Assembly: GCA_007125545.1 (NCBI GenBank)
Contig: SLDA01000587.1
Span: forward strand, 1-35,690
Origin: Thermoflexales bacterium
GTDB lineage: Bacteria; Chloroflexota; Anaerolineae; B4-G1; SLSP01
Length of the DNA: 35,690 nt
Reading direction: 5' to 3'
Shown here piece after piece: positions 6,816 through 15,935 of this stretch. Position 1 is the first letter of the stretch. Every line of letters begins with the position of its first letter. A program made the translations under genes and the position numbers. A model generated the notes under the pieces. The model ran no database searches. It was not told where the DNA came from and worked only from the letters and a program-made list of their open reading frames with translations.

Positions 6816-8588
6816 ATGTTGCGCGGACCAGATGCACGTCTACGTCTTGTCACTGGGCTGCTGTCCCTGGCAGTGTTGATCATCCTGGCCCAGTTGGTAC
6901 GCCTACAGGTGGTGGACCGTGAGTTGTATCTGCCCAAGATTGAGCAACTGCAGCAGCGCCCCTATACCTTACCTATGCCGCCTTCGGGTGTAATTCTCGA
7001 TCGCAACGGCGACTTATTGGTGGGCAATTTACCCATCTATGACGTGGGCGCGGAGGTCAATCTCGTCGGCAACGTGACGACCACGTTGCGGGTTGCGCAT
7101 CGGCTATCGGCGACTCTGGGTATGAGCCCCGAAGCTCTGTTCGATCTGTTGAACTACGAGCCCATACCCGGTGATGAGAACCGGACGGTCTGGCGCCCGC
7201 TTGCGCGGGGGCTGGGTCCGGACGTGGTTGAGGACATTAAGTCGCTGCAAAGAGAGGGCTGGTGGTGGCTGACTCTGCAGCCGAAGTGGGAACGATATTA
7301 CGCTGAAGGTGATCTTGCCTGCTATACTCTGGGATTCGTTAATATGGAGGGTCACGGATATGGCATAGAGGCGTTCCAGCAGCGTTTGCTACGTCCTGTG
7401 GTTACCGATGCTAGAGGACCGGTCACCATAGGGCACGTGCCCATGGCAGAGGAACTGGCCTTGGGCAAGCTCCGTGTCTATCCGGGCACTGATTTGGTCT
7501 TGACATTGGATCGAACCATCCAGGCGTTCGTCGAGGGTGAGCTTCGGCGGGCGTTGCTAGAGTATGGGGCCGCTTCCGGCACAATCCTGGTAATGGATCC
7601 GCGCACAGGTGCACTGCTCGCCTCCGCTAGCCTTCCCTGCTATGAGCCTTACGCTTATGCCAACTATTCACAGACTGACCGCACCCGCTTCACCGATCCA
7701 GCCGTCAGTCAGACGTACGAGCCGGGCTCGGTTCTCAAGGTGATTACTGTCGCGGCGGCGCTGGACTCGGGGAGCATTACTCCGGATTGGTCCTACTACG
7801 ACAGCGGTCGCATTGAGTATGGCGGGATTTTGATCACTAACTCGGATCGCCAGGCTCACGGATGGCAGAATTTACAGGGGCTGCTGGATTCCTCGCTCAA
7901 TGTGGGTGCCGCAACGCTGGCTGCGCATCATATGGGGGCGACCGAATTTTACAGCTATATTCGGGCGTTCGGCTTCGGGCAGGCCATGGGGGTCGGGGTA
8001 GCTAACGAAGAGCGAGGTATCGTCCATCTTCCCGAGGATTACCGGTGGACCGACAGCTATCTGGTGACGAACTCGTTCGGTCAGGGCATTGCGATGACGC
8101 CGCTACAACTGGCAGCCTCGGTTTCGGCTTTGGCAAATCACGGAGTGATTATGGCGCCATATCTTGTCGCCGAGCGGCGGTACCCGGACGGCAATGTGGT
8201 CTCGACGGTGCCTCATCGTTGGTCGAAGGAGCCCCCGATTTCCCCGGAGACGGCGGATTTCGTCGCAGAGCTGATGGTCAATACGGTGGATCGACGCTAT
8301 ACGAGGGCTGTGGTACCAGGGTATCGGGTCGGGGGCAAGACAGGCACGTCGCAGATCCCAATCGCCGGCGGCTATTCGCCTAGCGAAGTCATCACCTCCT
8401 TTGTCGCCTTTGCTCCCTGGCCCGATCCTGAGGTCTTGGTTCTGGTCAAGCTGGATCGTCCCCAGAACGAACGGCACCTGCGGTGGGGGACGCAGACAGC
8501 AGCGCCGGTCTTTAGTCAGATGGCAGGACGGCTCTTTACCCTGCTGGGGATCCCGCCAACCGATTTTATTGCGGAGTCGCAGAGATGA
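6816..8588 (+). CDS. ftsI: Septal peptidoglycan transpeptidase (class B penicillin-binding protein, FtsI)
   Basis: Class B PBP of 590 residues that cross-links septal peptidoglycan with FtsW. It has an N-terminal anchor helix (about 12-32), a PBP dimer/pedestal domain, then the transpeptidase domain with all three active-site motifs. These are SVLK (S305 nucleophile, K308), SLN (360-362) and KTG (508-510). There is no PASTA domain at the C-terminus. The ATG at 6816 follows a TAGGAGG site and starts 1 nt after the ftsL stop. In most clusters murE comes next; here murF follows directly after 14 nt. Confidence 0.94.
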   Translation: MLRGPDARLRLVTGLLSLAVLIILAQLVRLQVVDRELYLPKIEQLQQRPYTLPMPPSGVILDRNGDLLVGNLPIYDVGAEVNLVGNVTTTLRVAHRLSATLGMSPEALFDLLNYEPIPGDENRTVWRPLARGLGPDVVEDIKSLQREGWWWLTLQPKWERYYAEGDLACYTLGFVNMEGHGYGIEAFQQRLLRPVVTDARGPVTIGHVPMAEELALGKLRVYPGTDLVLTLDRTIQAFVEGELRRALLEYGAASGTILVMDPRTGALLASASLPCYEPYAYANYSQTDRTRFTDPAVSQTYEPGSVLKVITVAAALDSGSITPDWSYYDSGRIEYGGILITNSDRQAHGWQNLQGLLDSSLNVGAATLAAHHMGATEFYSYIRAFGFGQAMGVGVANEERGIVHLPEDYRWTDSYLVTNSFGQGIAMTPLQLAASVSALANHGVIMAPYLVAERRYPDGNVVSTVPHRWSKEPPISPETADFVAELMVNTVDRRYTRAVVPGYRVGGKTGTSQIPIAGGYSPSEVITSFVAFAPWPDPEVLVLVKLDRPQNERHLRWGTQTAAPVFSQMAGRLFTLLGIPPTDFIAESQR

Positions 8589-8602
8589 TTCAGCGGTGAA
8601 CT

Positions 8603-10069
8603 ATGGCAAATCAACTGACCTTGGGTGATCTGGTGCTTGCGCTAAGTGACCGGCCGGCACCGGAACTGACTGTGCCGGTTCAGCCTATCATCGACTCGCG
8701 CGACGCAGCTCCCAAGCAGGGTGGCCCTTTATCCGTCTTCTTTGCCTTTGTGGGCGAGCATGTGGATGGACATAACTACGTGAGCGATGCATTCGAGCGT
8801 GGCGCCGTTGCTGTGGTGGTCGCTCGCGATGTGGCTCTCGAGGGCGAAGGCACCGTACTGGATCTTCGTCCAGGGGCAATGGCGCCACAGTCATGGGTAA
8901 CACCGCTCGTGATCATTGTGCCGGACGTCTTGGCGGCGCTCCAGCGTGCCGCGCGATGGTGGCGTCGCCGGCTCTCGACACGTGTGATTGGTATCACCGG
9001 CAGCGTGGGCAAGACGACAACCAAGGAGATTGTGGCCCGCGTGCTGTCCGAACGGTATCGTGTTGCCTGGAGTCGAGGATCGTACAATAACGAGATTGGT
9101 CTGCCGCTGACGTTACTCGGTCTGACGTCGGACGTTGCCTATGCCGTGCTCGAGATGGGGATGTATGTGCGGGGCGACATTCGGTTCCTGGCCTCGATCG
9201 CAACGCCGGACGTGGGTGTGGTCACGAATGTCGAGATCGTCCATGCCGAGCGCGCCGGCACCATTGACGATATCGCGCTCGCCAAGCGCGAGCTCGTCGA
9301 GGCTCTCCCTCGCGGACCAGAGGGAGTCGCCATTCTGAATGACGATGACCCCCGGGTCAAAGAGATGGCGGATCACACCCAAGCGCGGGTTTTCAGTTAT
9401 GGTCTCTCGCCGTCGGCAGATCTGTGGGCGGACAAGATCGACAGCCTCGGCTTGGAGGGTATTCGTGTGACGCTGCACCACGGAGCTGAGGTGCAACAGG
9501 TGCAGGTGCCTCTCCTGGGCCGACACAGCGTCTATGCTCTTTTGCGTGGGGCGGCGGTGGGGCTTGTGGAGGGCCTAACCTGGGACGAGATCTGCAGGGG
9601 ACTGCAAGCTCCGGTTACCCGGCTCCGGCTGGTCGCAGTGCCGGGTATAAAGGGCTCGACCATTCTGGATGATACTTACAACTCCAGCCCGCCCTCTGCC
9701 CTCGCTGCACTGGCCCTGCTTGAGGATCTGAAGGGACGTAAGGTCGCGGTCCTGGGTGATATGCTGGAGTTGGGCCCCTACGAGCGGAAAGGGCATCTGG
9801 AGATTGGCTGTAGAGCCGCGGAAGTCGTCTCGGAACTGGTCGTGGTTGGTGAACTCGGTCATCTCTTCGCCGAGGGTGCGAGACGGTGTGGGCTTTCTAC
9901 CGAGGCGATTCACAGCGTGCGAGACAGCGAGCAAGCTGCTGCGTTGCTGCCATCCTTAATACAGCGCGACGATGTGATACTGGTCAAAGGTTCCCGGGGT
10001 GTTAAGATGGAGCGCATTGTGTCGGCCCTGAAGGCGGAGCCGGCACCTAACCGTTCGGTGGTTGACTGA
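8603..10069 (+). CDS. murF: UDP-N-acetylmuramoyl-tripeptide--D-alanyl-D-alanine ligase
   Basis: ATP-dependent Mur ligase that adds D-Ala-D-Ala to UDP-MurNAc-tripeptide in the cytoplasm. It has 488 residues with the three-domain Mur ligase plan. An N-terminal UDP-binding domain includes IDSRDAAPKQG and LFFAFVG-type strands. The central domain has the P-loop GITGSVGKTT (130-139, K137), then NNEIGLPLTLL and the EMGMYVRGDI segment characteristic of MurF. The C-terminal domain contains LDDTYNSSPPS. The start has only a weak ribosome site, so it may depend on coupling to ftsI. It is followed by murD after 6 nt, where mraY would normally lie. Confidence 0.95.
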   Translation: MANQLTLGDLVLALSDRPAPELTVPVQPIIDSRDAAPKQGGPLSVFFAFVGEHVDGHNYVSDAFERGAVAVVVARDVALEGEGTVLDLRPGAMAPQSWVTPLVIIVPDVLAALQRAARWWRRRLSTRVIGITGSVGKTTTKEIVARVLSERYRVAWSRGSYNNEIGLPLTLLGLTSDVAYAVLEMGMYVRGDIRFLASIATPDVGVVTNVEIVHAERAGTIDDIALAKRELVEALPRGPEGVAILNDDDPRVKEMADHTQARVFSYGLSPSADLWADKIDSLGLEGIRVTLHHGAEVQQVQVPLLGRHSVYALLRGAAVGLVEGLTWDEICRGLQAPVTRLRLVAVPGIKGSTILDDTYNSSPPSALAALALLEDLKGRKVAVLGDMLELGPYERKGHLEIGCRAAEVVSELVVVGELGHLFAEGARRCGLSTEAIHSVRDSEQAAALLPSLIQRDDVILVKGSRGVKMERIVSALKAEPAPNRSVVD

Positions 10070-10075
10070 GTCAAT

Positions 10076-11461
10076 ATGAGCGATAGCGTGAAGTCGGTGG
10101 TCATTCTGGGTTTGGCGCGCCAGGGCGTGGCGTTGGCGCGCCATTTTTCTGAGCGTGGGTTGCGGGTCACGGTCTCGGACAGCCGCTCTACCAGCGCGCT
10201 GGAGGAGGCCTTGGCCACACTCGCTGATCTGGACGTGCGCTATGTCTTGGGTCACCATCCCTTTGCTTTGCTCGATGACTGCGACCTCCTCTGCCTCAGC
10301 GGTGGGGTTTCACCGGATATGCCCCTCGTACGCGAGGCTGTGCGCCGCGGAATTCGGCTTAGTAATGATGCGCAGGAGTTCTTGGTGCGCTGTCCGGCGC
10401 CGGTTGTAGGGATTACGGGCTCAGCAGGTAAGACGACGACAACCACCCTGGTTGGCGCGATGCTCGAACGGTCGGAGTTCCGCACGTGGGTTGGCGGCAA
10501 CATTGGCAACCCGTTGATTCCTGAGCTGGGCACGATTCAGCCGGAGGACCGAGTTGTGATGGAGTTGTCCAGCTTCCAGCTGGAACTGATGACAGCAAGT
10601 CCGAGAGTTGCCGGTGTTCTGAATATCACGCCGAATCATCTGGACCGTCACAAGACGATGGACGCCTATGTCGCGGCGAAGCGGAACATCGTCGCGAACC
10701 AGCGCCCAAGTGATATCGCCATCTTGGGATATGATGAGCCGAATGCGCGTGCCCTGCGACTCGAAACGAGTGCCGAAGTGCGCTTTTTTAGCGCTGAGGT
10801 GGAAGTGCCCCGAGGGGCTTTCCTGCGCGGGAGCCGGTTGATGCTGCGGCGAGATAGCGAGGATGTCGAGGTCGTGGCCCGCCACGAGGTGCCCTTGCGG
10901 GGCACCCACAACGTTGCCAACGTGCTCGCGGCGATGGCTCTCGCGGATGCCGCCGGGGGAACTGTAGCCGGAATGCGTGATGCCATCTGTTCATTTGAGG
11001 GTGTGACCCATCGCCTGGAGGAGATTCGGGTGCTGCGCGATGTGTTGTGGGTCAATGACTCGATCGCCACGGCGCCGGAGCGCGTGTTGGCAGCTCTGAG
11101 CGCCTTCGACGAGCGCATCGTGTTGTTAGCAGGTGGGCGAGATAAGGATCTGCCCTGGCAGCTCTTTGCGGAGCGGGTTGTTGAGCGCGTCCGTGTGCTT
11201 ATTCTGTTTGGTGAGGCTGCAGATATGATCGAGGCTCAAGTTGCATCGGCGCTGGAGAGGGCACGCGCTGAGGCCAGGAGGGTGAGTTTGGAAGCGATGG
11301 TCAAGGTGAGTGCGCTGGAGGCGGCGGTAGCTCTCGGGGCGGAGCACGCGCGACCCGGAGAAGTTGTCTTGTTGTCGCCCGGTGGGACCAGCTTCGACGC
11401 TTACGACGACTTTGCCCAACGTGGTGACCGGTTTCGCCACTGGGTCACTCAGCTTGAGTAA
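10076..11461 (+). CDS. murD: UDP-N-acetylmuramoyl-L-alanine--D-glutamate ligase
   Basis: Mur ligase adding D-Glu to UDP-MurNAc-L-Ala. It has 461 residues. The N-terminal nucleotide domain begins VVILGLARQGVALARHF and has SGGVSPDMPLV. The P-loop is GITGSAGKTT (112-121, K119), followed by the VGGNIGNPLI loop and the MELSSFQLE helix that distinguish MurD. NITPNHLDRH and NDSIATAPE carry conserved ligand residues, and LLAGGRDKDLPW starts the C-terminal domain. Substrate order shows it acts before MurF despite being encoded after it. Confidence 0.96.
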   Translation: MSDSVKSVVILGLARQGVALARHFSERGLRVTVSDSRSTSALEEALATLADLDVRYVLGHHPFALLDDCDLLCLSGGVSPDMPLVREAVRRGIRLSNDAQEFLVRCPAPVVGITGSAGKTTTTTLVGAMLERSEFRTWVGGNIGNPLIPELGTIQPEDRVVMELSSFQLELMTASPRVAGVLNITPNHLDRHKTMDAYVAAKRNIVANQRPSDIAILGYDEPNARALRLETSAEVRFFSAEVEVPRGAFLRGSRLMLRRDSEDVEVVARHEVPLRGTHNVANVLAAMALADAAGGTVAGMRDAICSFEGVTHRLEEIRVLRDVLWVNDSIATAPERVLAALSAFDERIVLLAGGRDKDLPWQLFAERVVERVRVLILFGEAADMIEAQVASALERARAEARRVSLEAMVKVSALEAAVALGAEHARPGEVVLLSPGGTSFDAYDDFAQRGDRFRHWVTQLE

Positions 11462-11502
11462 GCTGGGCTTCCCGCGTAAATCGTGAATGGAGAGGGGACG
11501 TG

Positions 11503-12714
11503 ATGTCCAAGAGCAAGAATAGAGCAGAGACGACGGACTGGATTCTCGTTGTGGTCATCGCTGCGCTTCTGGTATTCGGTATGATGGCGCTCTACAGCGT
11601 CACGCTTTCGACATACATCGCCGACAGCTTCTTTACGAGGCAACTTGGCTGGATAGGCGCGGGTCTCCTGGTGGGACTGGTTACCTATCTGGTTCCCTAT
11701 ACGGTCTGGGAGAAGTTCGCAACACCGCTTATGGCGCTGACCCTGATCTTGTTAGCACTCACGCTTCTTTTTGCAAAATCGGGTCTGGGGGGTGTTGTTG
11801 CTGACGATGGGTTGGGAGGACAACCACGCCACCTGGGCACGATCTTGGGGATCGGAAACTCCGGGCAGCCGGGGGTCCTGGCACGACTGGTTGCGGTCAT
11901 CTATATTGCTGCGTGGCTCGCCTCCAAAGGGGATCAGTTGAGTAAGGTGTTGTTAGGGCTGTTACCCTTTGGCGTCATTCTGGGATTGGTTGGTGGCTTC
12001 GTCGTCCTGCAGCCGGATCTCAGTACGGCGTTTCTCATTGTCGTGACCGGTATAGCCATGTTCTATTTTGCCGGAGGCGACCCCATACAGATCGTGCTCT
12101 CCGGGCTTGTCAGCGCCGGGACATTCGTCTTCCTGGCTCTCAACTTGTCCTATGCGCGGGCCCGGTTGGAGGGCTATATGGATGCGTGGAGTGATCCCGC
12201 AAAAATGCCCTATCACGTACAGAGGGCCATCGAAGCGATCAGTCAGGGCGGTATCCTGGGTGTGGGGTTCGGCGCAGGGCGCATGAAATTCGGCTATCTG
12301 CCGGTCGCCCATACTGACAGCATCTTTGCGGTTGTGGCTGAGGAGTTGGGGTTGGTTGGCTGCCTCTTTCTGATAGGATTGTTTGCGCTGCTCGCGTTTC
12401 GAGGCTACCGGATAGCGCTCGCGACACCTGATCCGTTTGGGTCGCTCGTGGCTTTCGGTGTGACTACGATGATTCTATCGGAGGCGTTGGTCAATATCTT
12501 GGTGATGCTTGGGATCTTTCCCCCGACGGGCACGGCGCTGCCCTTCTTTAGCTATGGGGGAACTGCGATGGTCATTACGTTGGGAGGTCTGGGACTAGTG
12601 CTCGGAATATCGCGGGGTCGGCCGAAGGGGGATTGGGATGCGATTTTGGATCGTTGGTGGGGGGACGGGCGGGCACGTGTACCCGGCGCTCGCCGTCGCT
12701 CACGCGTTGCTTGA
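11503..12714 (+). CDS. ftsW: Septal peptidoglycan polymerase FtsW (SEDS family)
   Basis: SEDS-family glycosyltransferase that polymerises lipid II at the septum with FtsI. About 403 residues, with roughly ten hydrophobic helices. Signature segments are VVLQPDLSTAF (with the conserved Asp), YHVQRAIEAISQGGILGVGFGAG, and FSYGGTAMV near the end. The ATG at 11503 is preferred over the GTG at 11500; both follow GGAGAGGGG. The last 25 residues (Arg-rich) are encoded inside the first 77 nt of murG in another frame, an unusually long overlap. A RodA-type role is the alternative, but location favours FtsW. Confidence 0.93.
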   Translation: MSKSKNRAETTDWILVVVIAALLVFGMMALYSVTLSTYIADSFFTRQLGWIGAGLLVGLVTYLVPYTVWEKFATPLMALTLILLALTLLFAKSGLGGVVADDGLGGQPRHLGTILGIGNSGQPGVLARLVAVIYIAAWLASKGDQLSKVLLGLLPFGVILGLVGGFVVLQPDLSTAFLIVVTGIAMFYFAGGDPIQIVLSGLVSAGTFVFLALNLSYARARLEGYMDAWSDPAKMPYHVQRAIEAISQGGILGVGFGAGRMKFGYLPVAHTDSIFAVVAEELGLVGCLFLIGLFALLAFRGYRIALATPDPFGSLVAFGVTTMILSEALVNILVMLGIFPPTGTALPFFSYGGTAMVITLGGLGLVLGISRGRPKGDWDAILDRWWGDGRARVPGARRRSRVA

Positions 12715-13750
12715 AACCGCTCCCGAGGTCGAGTTGACCTGGATCGGGACACTCGATGGCATGGAGGGTGAACTCATCCGCCGAGAAGGTCTCCCTTTCA
12801 TCGGGATTCCCGGAGGCGGGGTCCACGGAGTGGCGGTGCGTTACGCTGTCCGCAATGGGTGGGATCTCGCCCGGGCCGTTTTCGTTGCCCGCAAGCATCT
12901 GCGACGCGAGCGTCCTGTCGCGATCCTGACCACGGGTGGATATGTGAGCGGCCCGGTGGCCCTTGCCGCGCGCTGGGAGTCGATCCCGGTGGTGGTCTTT
13001 GTGCCGGATATTGAGCCAGCGCGGTCGATCAAGACCATTGCCCGATTCGCGGCGCGAGTCTGTGTGACCGTGCCCGACTCACTTTCCTACTTCGCTAGAG
13101 ATAAGGGTGTGGTGACAGGATATCCGCTTGGCCGTCGTATCACCGGGTGGACTAAGGCGAAAGGGCTTGCGACGCTTGGCCTGGACGGCGAGACGCCCGT
13201 ACTGCTCATCTTCGGTGGGAGTAGAGGCGCACGATCGATCAACCGAGCTGTGTTGGGTAGTATAGAAGCGCTAGCCGAGTTGGCTCAGGTGATTCACGTC
13301 GCCGGTACGCTGGACTGGGCCGAGGTGGAGGCCGCACGTGCCGAGCTTCCTGCGCTCGTGCGCGAGCGCTACGTCGCGTATCCATATTTGCATCAGGAGA
13401 TGGGCGCGGCGCTGGCAGCGGCGGACTTGGTTGTCTCGCGTTCTGGGGCCGGCGTTTTGGGTGAGTTTCCGTATTTTGGCTTACCGGCAGTGCTGGTGCC
13501 CTACCCTTATGCCTGGCGATACCAGCGCGTTAATGCCGGTTGGCTCGCCGATCGGGGAGCTGCGGTGATCATCGAGGACGCTGCGTTGACGGCGGAACTG
13601 CTCCCTACGGTAACCGGACTGCTTACCGACGAAACGCGGCGGGCTGCCATGTCCTCGGCCGCGAGCGGTCTTGCTAGAGCGAATGCGGCATATGAGGTGG
13701 CACGGCAGGTGCTTGCATTCGAGCACGAACCGGCGCAGGCCACGGGTTAG
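12638..13750 (+). CDS. murG: Lipid II synthase: undecaprenyl-PP-MurNAc-pentapeptide GlcNAc transferase
   Basis: GT-B glycosyltransferase that adds GlcNAc to lipid I on the inner membrane face. It has 370 residues. The N-terminal glycine-rich loop GGGTGGHVYPAL (7-18) with H13 is diagnostic. The UDP-GlcNAc site is represented by FGGSRGARSIN and by SRSGAGVLGEFPYFGLP followed by LVPYPYA. The start is secure: this N-terminus is conserved, and GAAGGGGG lies 5-7 nt upstream. It begins 77 nt before the end of ftsW. The usual partner mraY, which makes its lipid substrate, is not in this cluster. Confidence 0.96.
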   Translation: MRFWIVGGGTGGHVYPALAVAHALLETAPEVELTWIGTLDGMEGELIRREGLPFIGIPGGGVHGVAVRYAVRNGWDLARAVFVARKHLRRERPVAILTTGGYVSGPVALAARWESIPVVVFVPDIEPARSIKTIARFAARVCVTVPDSLSYFARDKGVVTGYPLGRRITGWTKAKGLATLGLDGETPVLLIFGGSRGARSINRAVLGSIEALAELAQVIHVAGTLDWAEVEAARAELPALVRERYVAYPYLHQEMGAALAAADLVVSRSGAGVLGEFPYFGLPAVLVPYPYAWRYQRVNAGWLADRGAAVIIEDAALTAELLPTVTGLLTDETRRAAMSSAASGLARANAAYEVARQVLAFEHEPAQATG

Positions 13751-13798
13751 GTTTGTAGGGATGCGATCCACGTTCGAAACTGAGACGAGGAAAAGCTG

Positions 13799-14329
13799 AT
13801 GATACCATTAGAGACGGTTTTTATCGGGTGGGTGATTTTCTTCGCGATCATCGGCGCATTGCGCGGTTGGGCGAAGGAGCTGTTGGTCACATTCAGTGTT
13901 ATCCTTGCCGCCTTCATCGAGATGGTCATTGTGCTATACGTACCCGTGCTCAGTTCGGCAGTTCAGTTGCTGCAGACGACTGAACCTCAAACATGGTTCT
14001 ACCTTCGGATGATCATCTTCGCTATCCTGGTTTCTTTTGGATACGCGACCACGATTCTCTCCCCTCGCCTCAGTTCGCGCGCGCGCCGGGAGAGGTTCCA
14101 GGACTCGCTTTTGGGCCTCTTTCTGGGCGCAATTAACGGGTATCTCGTTATGGGGATGGTGTGGGGATTTCTCGACCAGCTTAACTATGGTATTTGGGGT
14201 ATCACGGGCCCCCAAAGCCCCGCCGCACAGAACTTCACGAATTTCCTGCCTCCGGACCTGTTGCAGGGGCCTTCTCTGTTTGTCGCTGTCGCCGTCGCGT
14301 TCGCATTCGTGCTAATCGTGTTCATATGA
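13799..14329 (+). CDS. CvpA-like integral membrane protein
   Basis: A 176-residue membrane protein with about four hydrophobic segments (approx. 5-25, 27-48, 66-88, 105-125) and a further one at the C-terminus (155-176). The start, with GWVIFFAIIGALRGWAKELL, resembles the first helix pair of CvpA (colicin V production) proteins, which often have G-RG-W at this place. It is preceded by a GACGAGG site, and its stop overlaps the murC start by 4 nt (ATGA), so it is part of the cluster. A membrane protein between murG and murC is not standard. Its role in wall synthesis is unknown, and the CvpA link is by eye. Confidence 0.75.
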   Translation: MIPLETVFIGWVIFFAIIGALRGWAKELLVTFSVILAAFIEMVIVLYVPVLSSAVQLLQTTEPQTWFYLRMIIFAILVSFGYATTILSPRLSSRARRERFQDSLLGLFLGAINGYLVMGMVWGFLDQLNYGIWGITGPQSPAAQNFTNFLPPDLLQGPSLFVAVAVAFAFVLIVFI

Positions 14330-15774
14330 GTGAGTTTATGCCTGGACAACCTGGGAGCGATCTGGACCATGTGCGCACGGTGCACATCGTCGGGATTGGG
14401 GGTGCCGGAATGTCGGCAATCGCCCGCGTTCTGCGCGGCTGGGAGCTTGAGGTGCGGGGATCGGACCGACAGACCTCTCCCATCACAGCCGCCCTGGAGG
14501 CTGAGGGTATCCCAGTGTATGTGGGGCACGCGGTCGCGAATGTGGGCGAGGTCGACCTGGTTTTGGCATCCTCCGCAGTACCCGACGATAATGTCGAGTT
14601 GGCTGCAGCCCGCGAGCGGGGTCTGCGAGTTATGCGGCGCCCCGAGTTTCTGGCGCCCTTGACGTCGCAGTATGATGTGATCGCGGTTGCAGGTGCGCAC
14701 GGCAAGACGACGGTTACTGGGATGGTCGCCCTGGCGTTGTTGGAGGCCGGTCTCGATCCTACCTACATCGTAGGTGGGGTGATGGCGAATCTCAACACGA
14801 ATGCCGGCGCCGGAACAGGCCGTCATTTTGTCATCGAGGCTGACGAGTATCGCCGGACCTTTTTGGCTCTGCGGCCGGCCATAGCGGTCATCACGAATGT
14901 GGAGTTCGACCATCCGGATTGCTTTCCGGACCTTAAGCATGTGCGCCTAGCTTTCGGCGAGTTTGCGGACAACGTCGTACCAGGTGGTCTGCTCATCGCT
15001 TGTGCGGATGATCCGATTGCCTATGCGATTGCTGTGTCACACCACGCCAACGGGGGGCGCATTGTCTTGTATGGACGCAATCCTGAGGCGGGGCTAACCT
15101 GGCTTGCGAAGGATCTTCACACCAACGCCTGCGGGGGCATTAGTTTCACGGTTGAGCATGAAGAGCGGTTGCTCGGCGAAATCGCGTTACAGGTTACTGG
15201 TGAGTTCAACGCCTTGAATGCGCTGGCGACGCTGTGTGTGGGCACCGAGTTGGGGTTGGATTGGCCCGTGGTGGCTGCGTCGCTGGCGCGCTTCTCGGGC
15301 ACCGCGCGTCGCTTTGAGGTTCTGGGAGAGGTTGATGGCGTCACGGTCATTGATGATTACGCTCACCACCCAACCCAGATTCGCGGTGTGCTGGAGGCCG
15401 CCCGCAGCCGGTATCCGGGGCGACGTATTGTGGCAGTTTGGGAGCCGCATACCTTCAGCCGAGTGCGAGCCCTGTACGATGCTTTCACATCATCCTTCAC
15501 GGAAGCTGATCGGGTCGTACTGCTTCCGATCTATGCCGCTCGCGAGCAGGACGATGGTACCTTGACATCAGAGGCGTTGGCCCGCGCGGTCGATCATCCG
15601 GACGTGGTCACCGCGTCATCGCTGGAGGAGGTAGTCGTCGGCTTGGCAGCGAGCAGCCGGTCCGGCGATGTTATCCTTATGTTGGGGGCCGGTAATGAAT
15701 ATCTGGCCGGTCAACGGCTGTTGACAAAGCTTCGAGCGTCTGGTCTACAGCAAGCCGAGCGTAGTACGGTATAG
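14326..15774 (+). CDS. murC: UDP-N-acetylmuramate--L-alanine ligase
   Basis: First amino-acid-adding Mur ligase, joining L-Ala to UDP-MurNAc. About 482 residues. The N-terminal motif VHIVGIGGAGMSAIARVL is diagnostic for MurC. The P-loop is GAHGKTT (123-129, K127), followed by EADEYRRTFL and TNVEFDHPD. The C-terminal domain carries VIDDYAHHPTQI and WEPHTFSRV. A longer in-frame start at 14194 would run through the upstream gene. The ATG at 14326 overlaps the preceding stop as ATGA, supporting translational coupling and this start. Confidence 0.96.
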   Translation: MSEFMPGQPGSDLDHVRTVHIVGIGGAGMSAIARVLRGWELEVRGSDRQTSPITAALEAEGIPVYVGHAVANVGEVDLVLASSAVPDDNVELAAARERGLRVMRRPEFLAPLTSQYDVIAVAGAHGKTTVTGMVALALLEAGLDPTYIVGGVMANLNTNAGAGTGRHFVIEADEYRRTFLALRPAIAVITNVEFDHPDCFPDLKHVRLAFGEFADNVVPGGLLIACADDPIAYAIAVSHHANGGRIVLYGRNPEAGLTWLAKDLHTNACGGISFTVEHEERLLGEIALQVTGEFNALNALATLCVGTELGLDWPVVAASLARFSGTARRFEVLGEVDGVTVIDDYAHHPTQIRGVLEAARSRYPGRRIVAVWEPHTFSRVRALYDAFTSSFTEADRVVLLPIYAAREQDDGTLTSEALARAVDHPDVVTASSLEEVVVGLAASSRSGDVILMLGAGNEYLAGQRLLTKLRASGLQQAERSTV

Positions 15775-15788
15775 ACAAGGAGGTACCA

Positions 15789-15935
15789 ATGTTGCTTCGG
15801 AACTGGTTCGTTGGTTTACGAAAGGTGCAAAGTAGAAAGCAATATCGCACACGTGCGTATCGTTCTGAAGTAATTGCATCGCGGATGAAGCTGGTACGAC
15901 GCAAACACCGTGAAGCGGGGCGTGCTTCGCGGTGA
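15789..15935 (+). CDS. 48-residue, very basic small protein between murC and murB
   Basis: A short gene with a textbook AAGGAGG site (15779-15785) 3-4 nt before its ATG. It encodes 48 residues, with 12 Arg, 4 Lys and one His against only 2 Glu, for a net charge near +14. It starts MLLRNWFVGLRKVQSRKQYR and has further basic helices toward the end (MKLVRRKHREAGRASR). Its TGA overlaps the GTG start of murB as GTGA, so it should drive murB translation. It starts 14 nt after murC. I do not recognise a family. It could be a nucleic-acid- or membrane-binding micro-protein, or mainly a translational coupler for murB. Confidence 0.7.
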   Translation: MLLRNWFVGLRKVQSRKQYRTRAYRSEVIASRMKLVRRKHREAGRASR

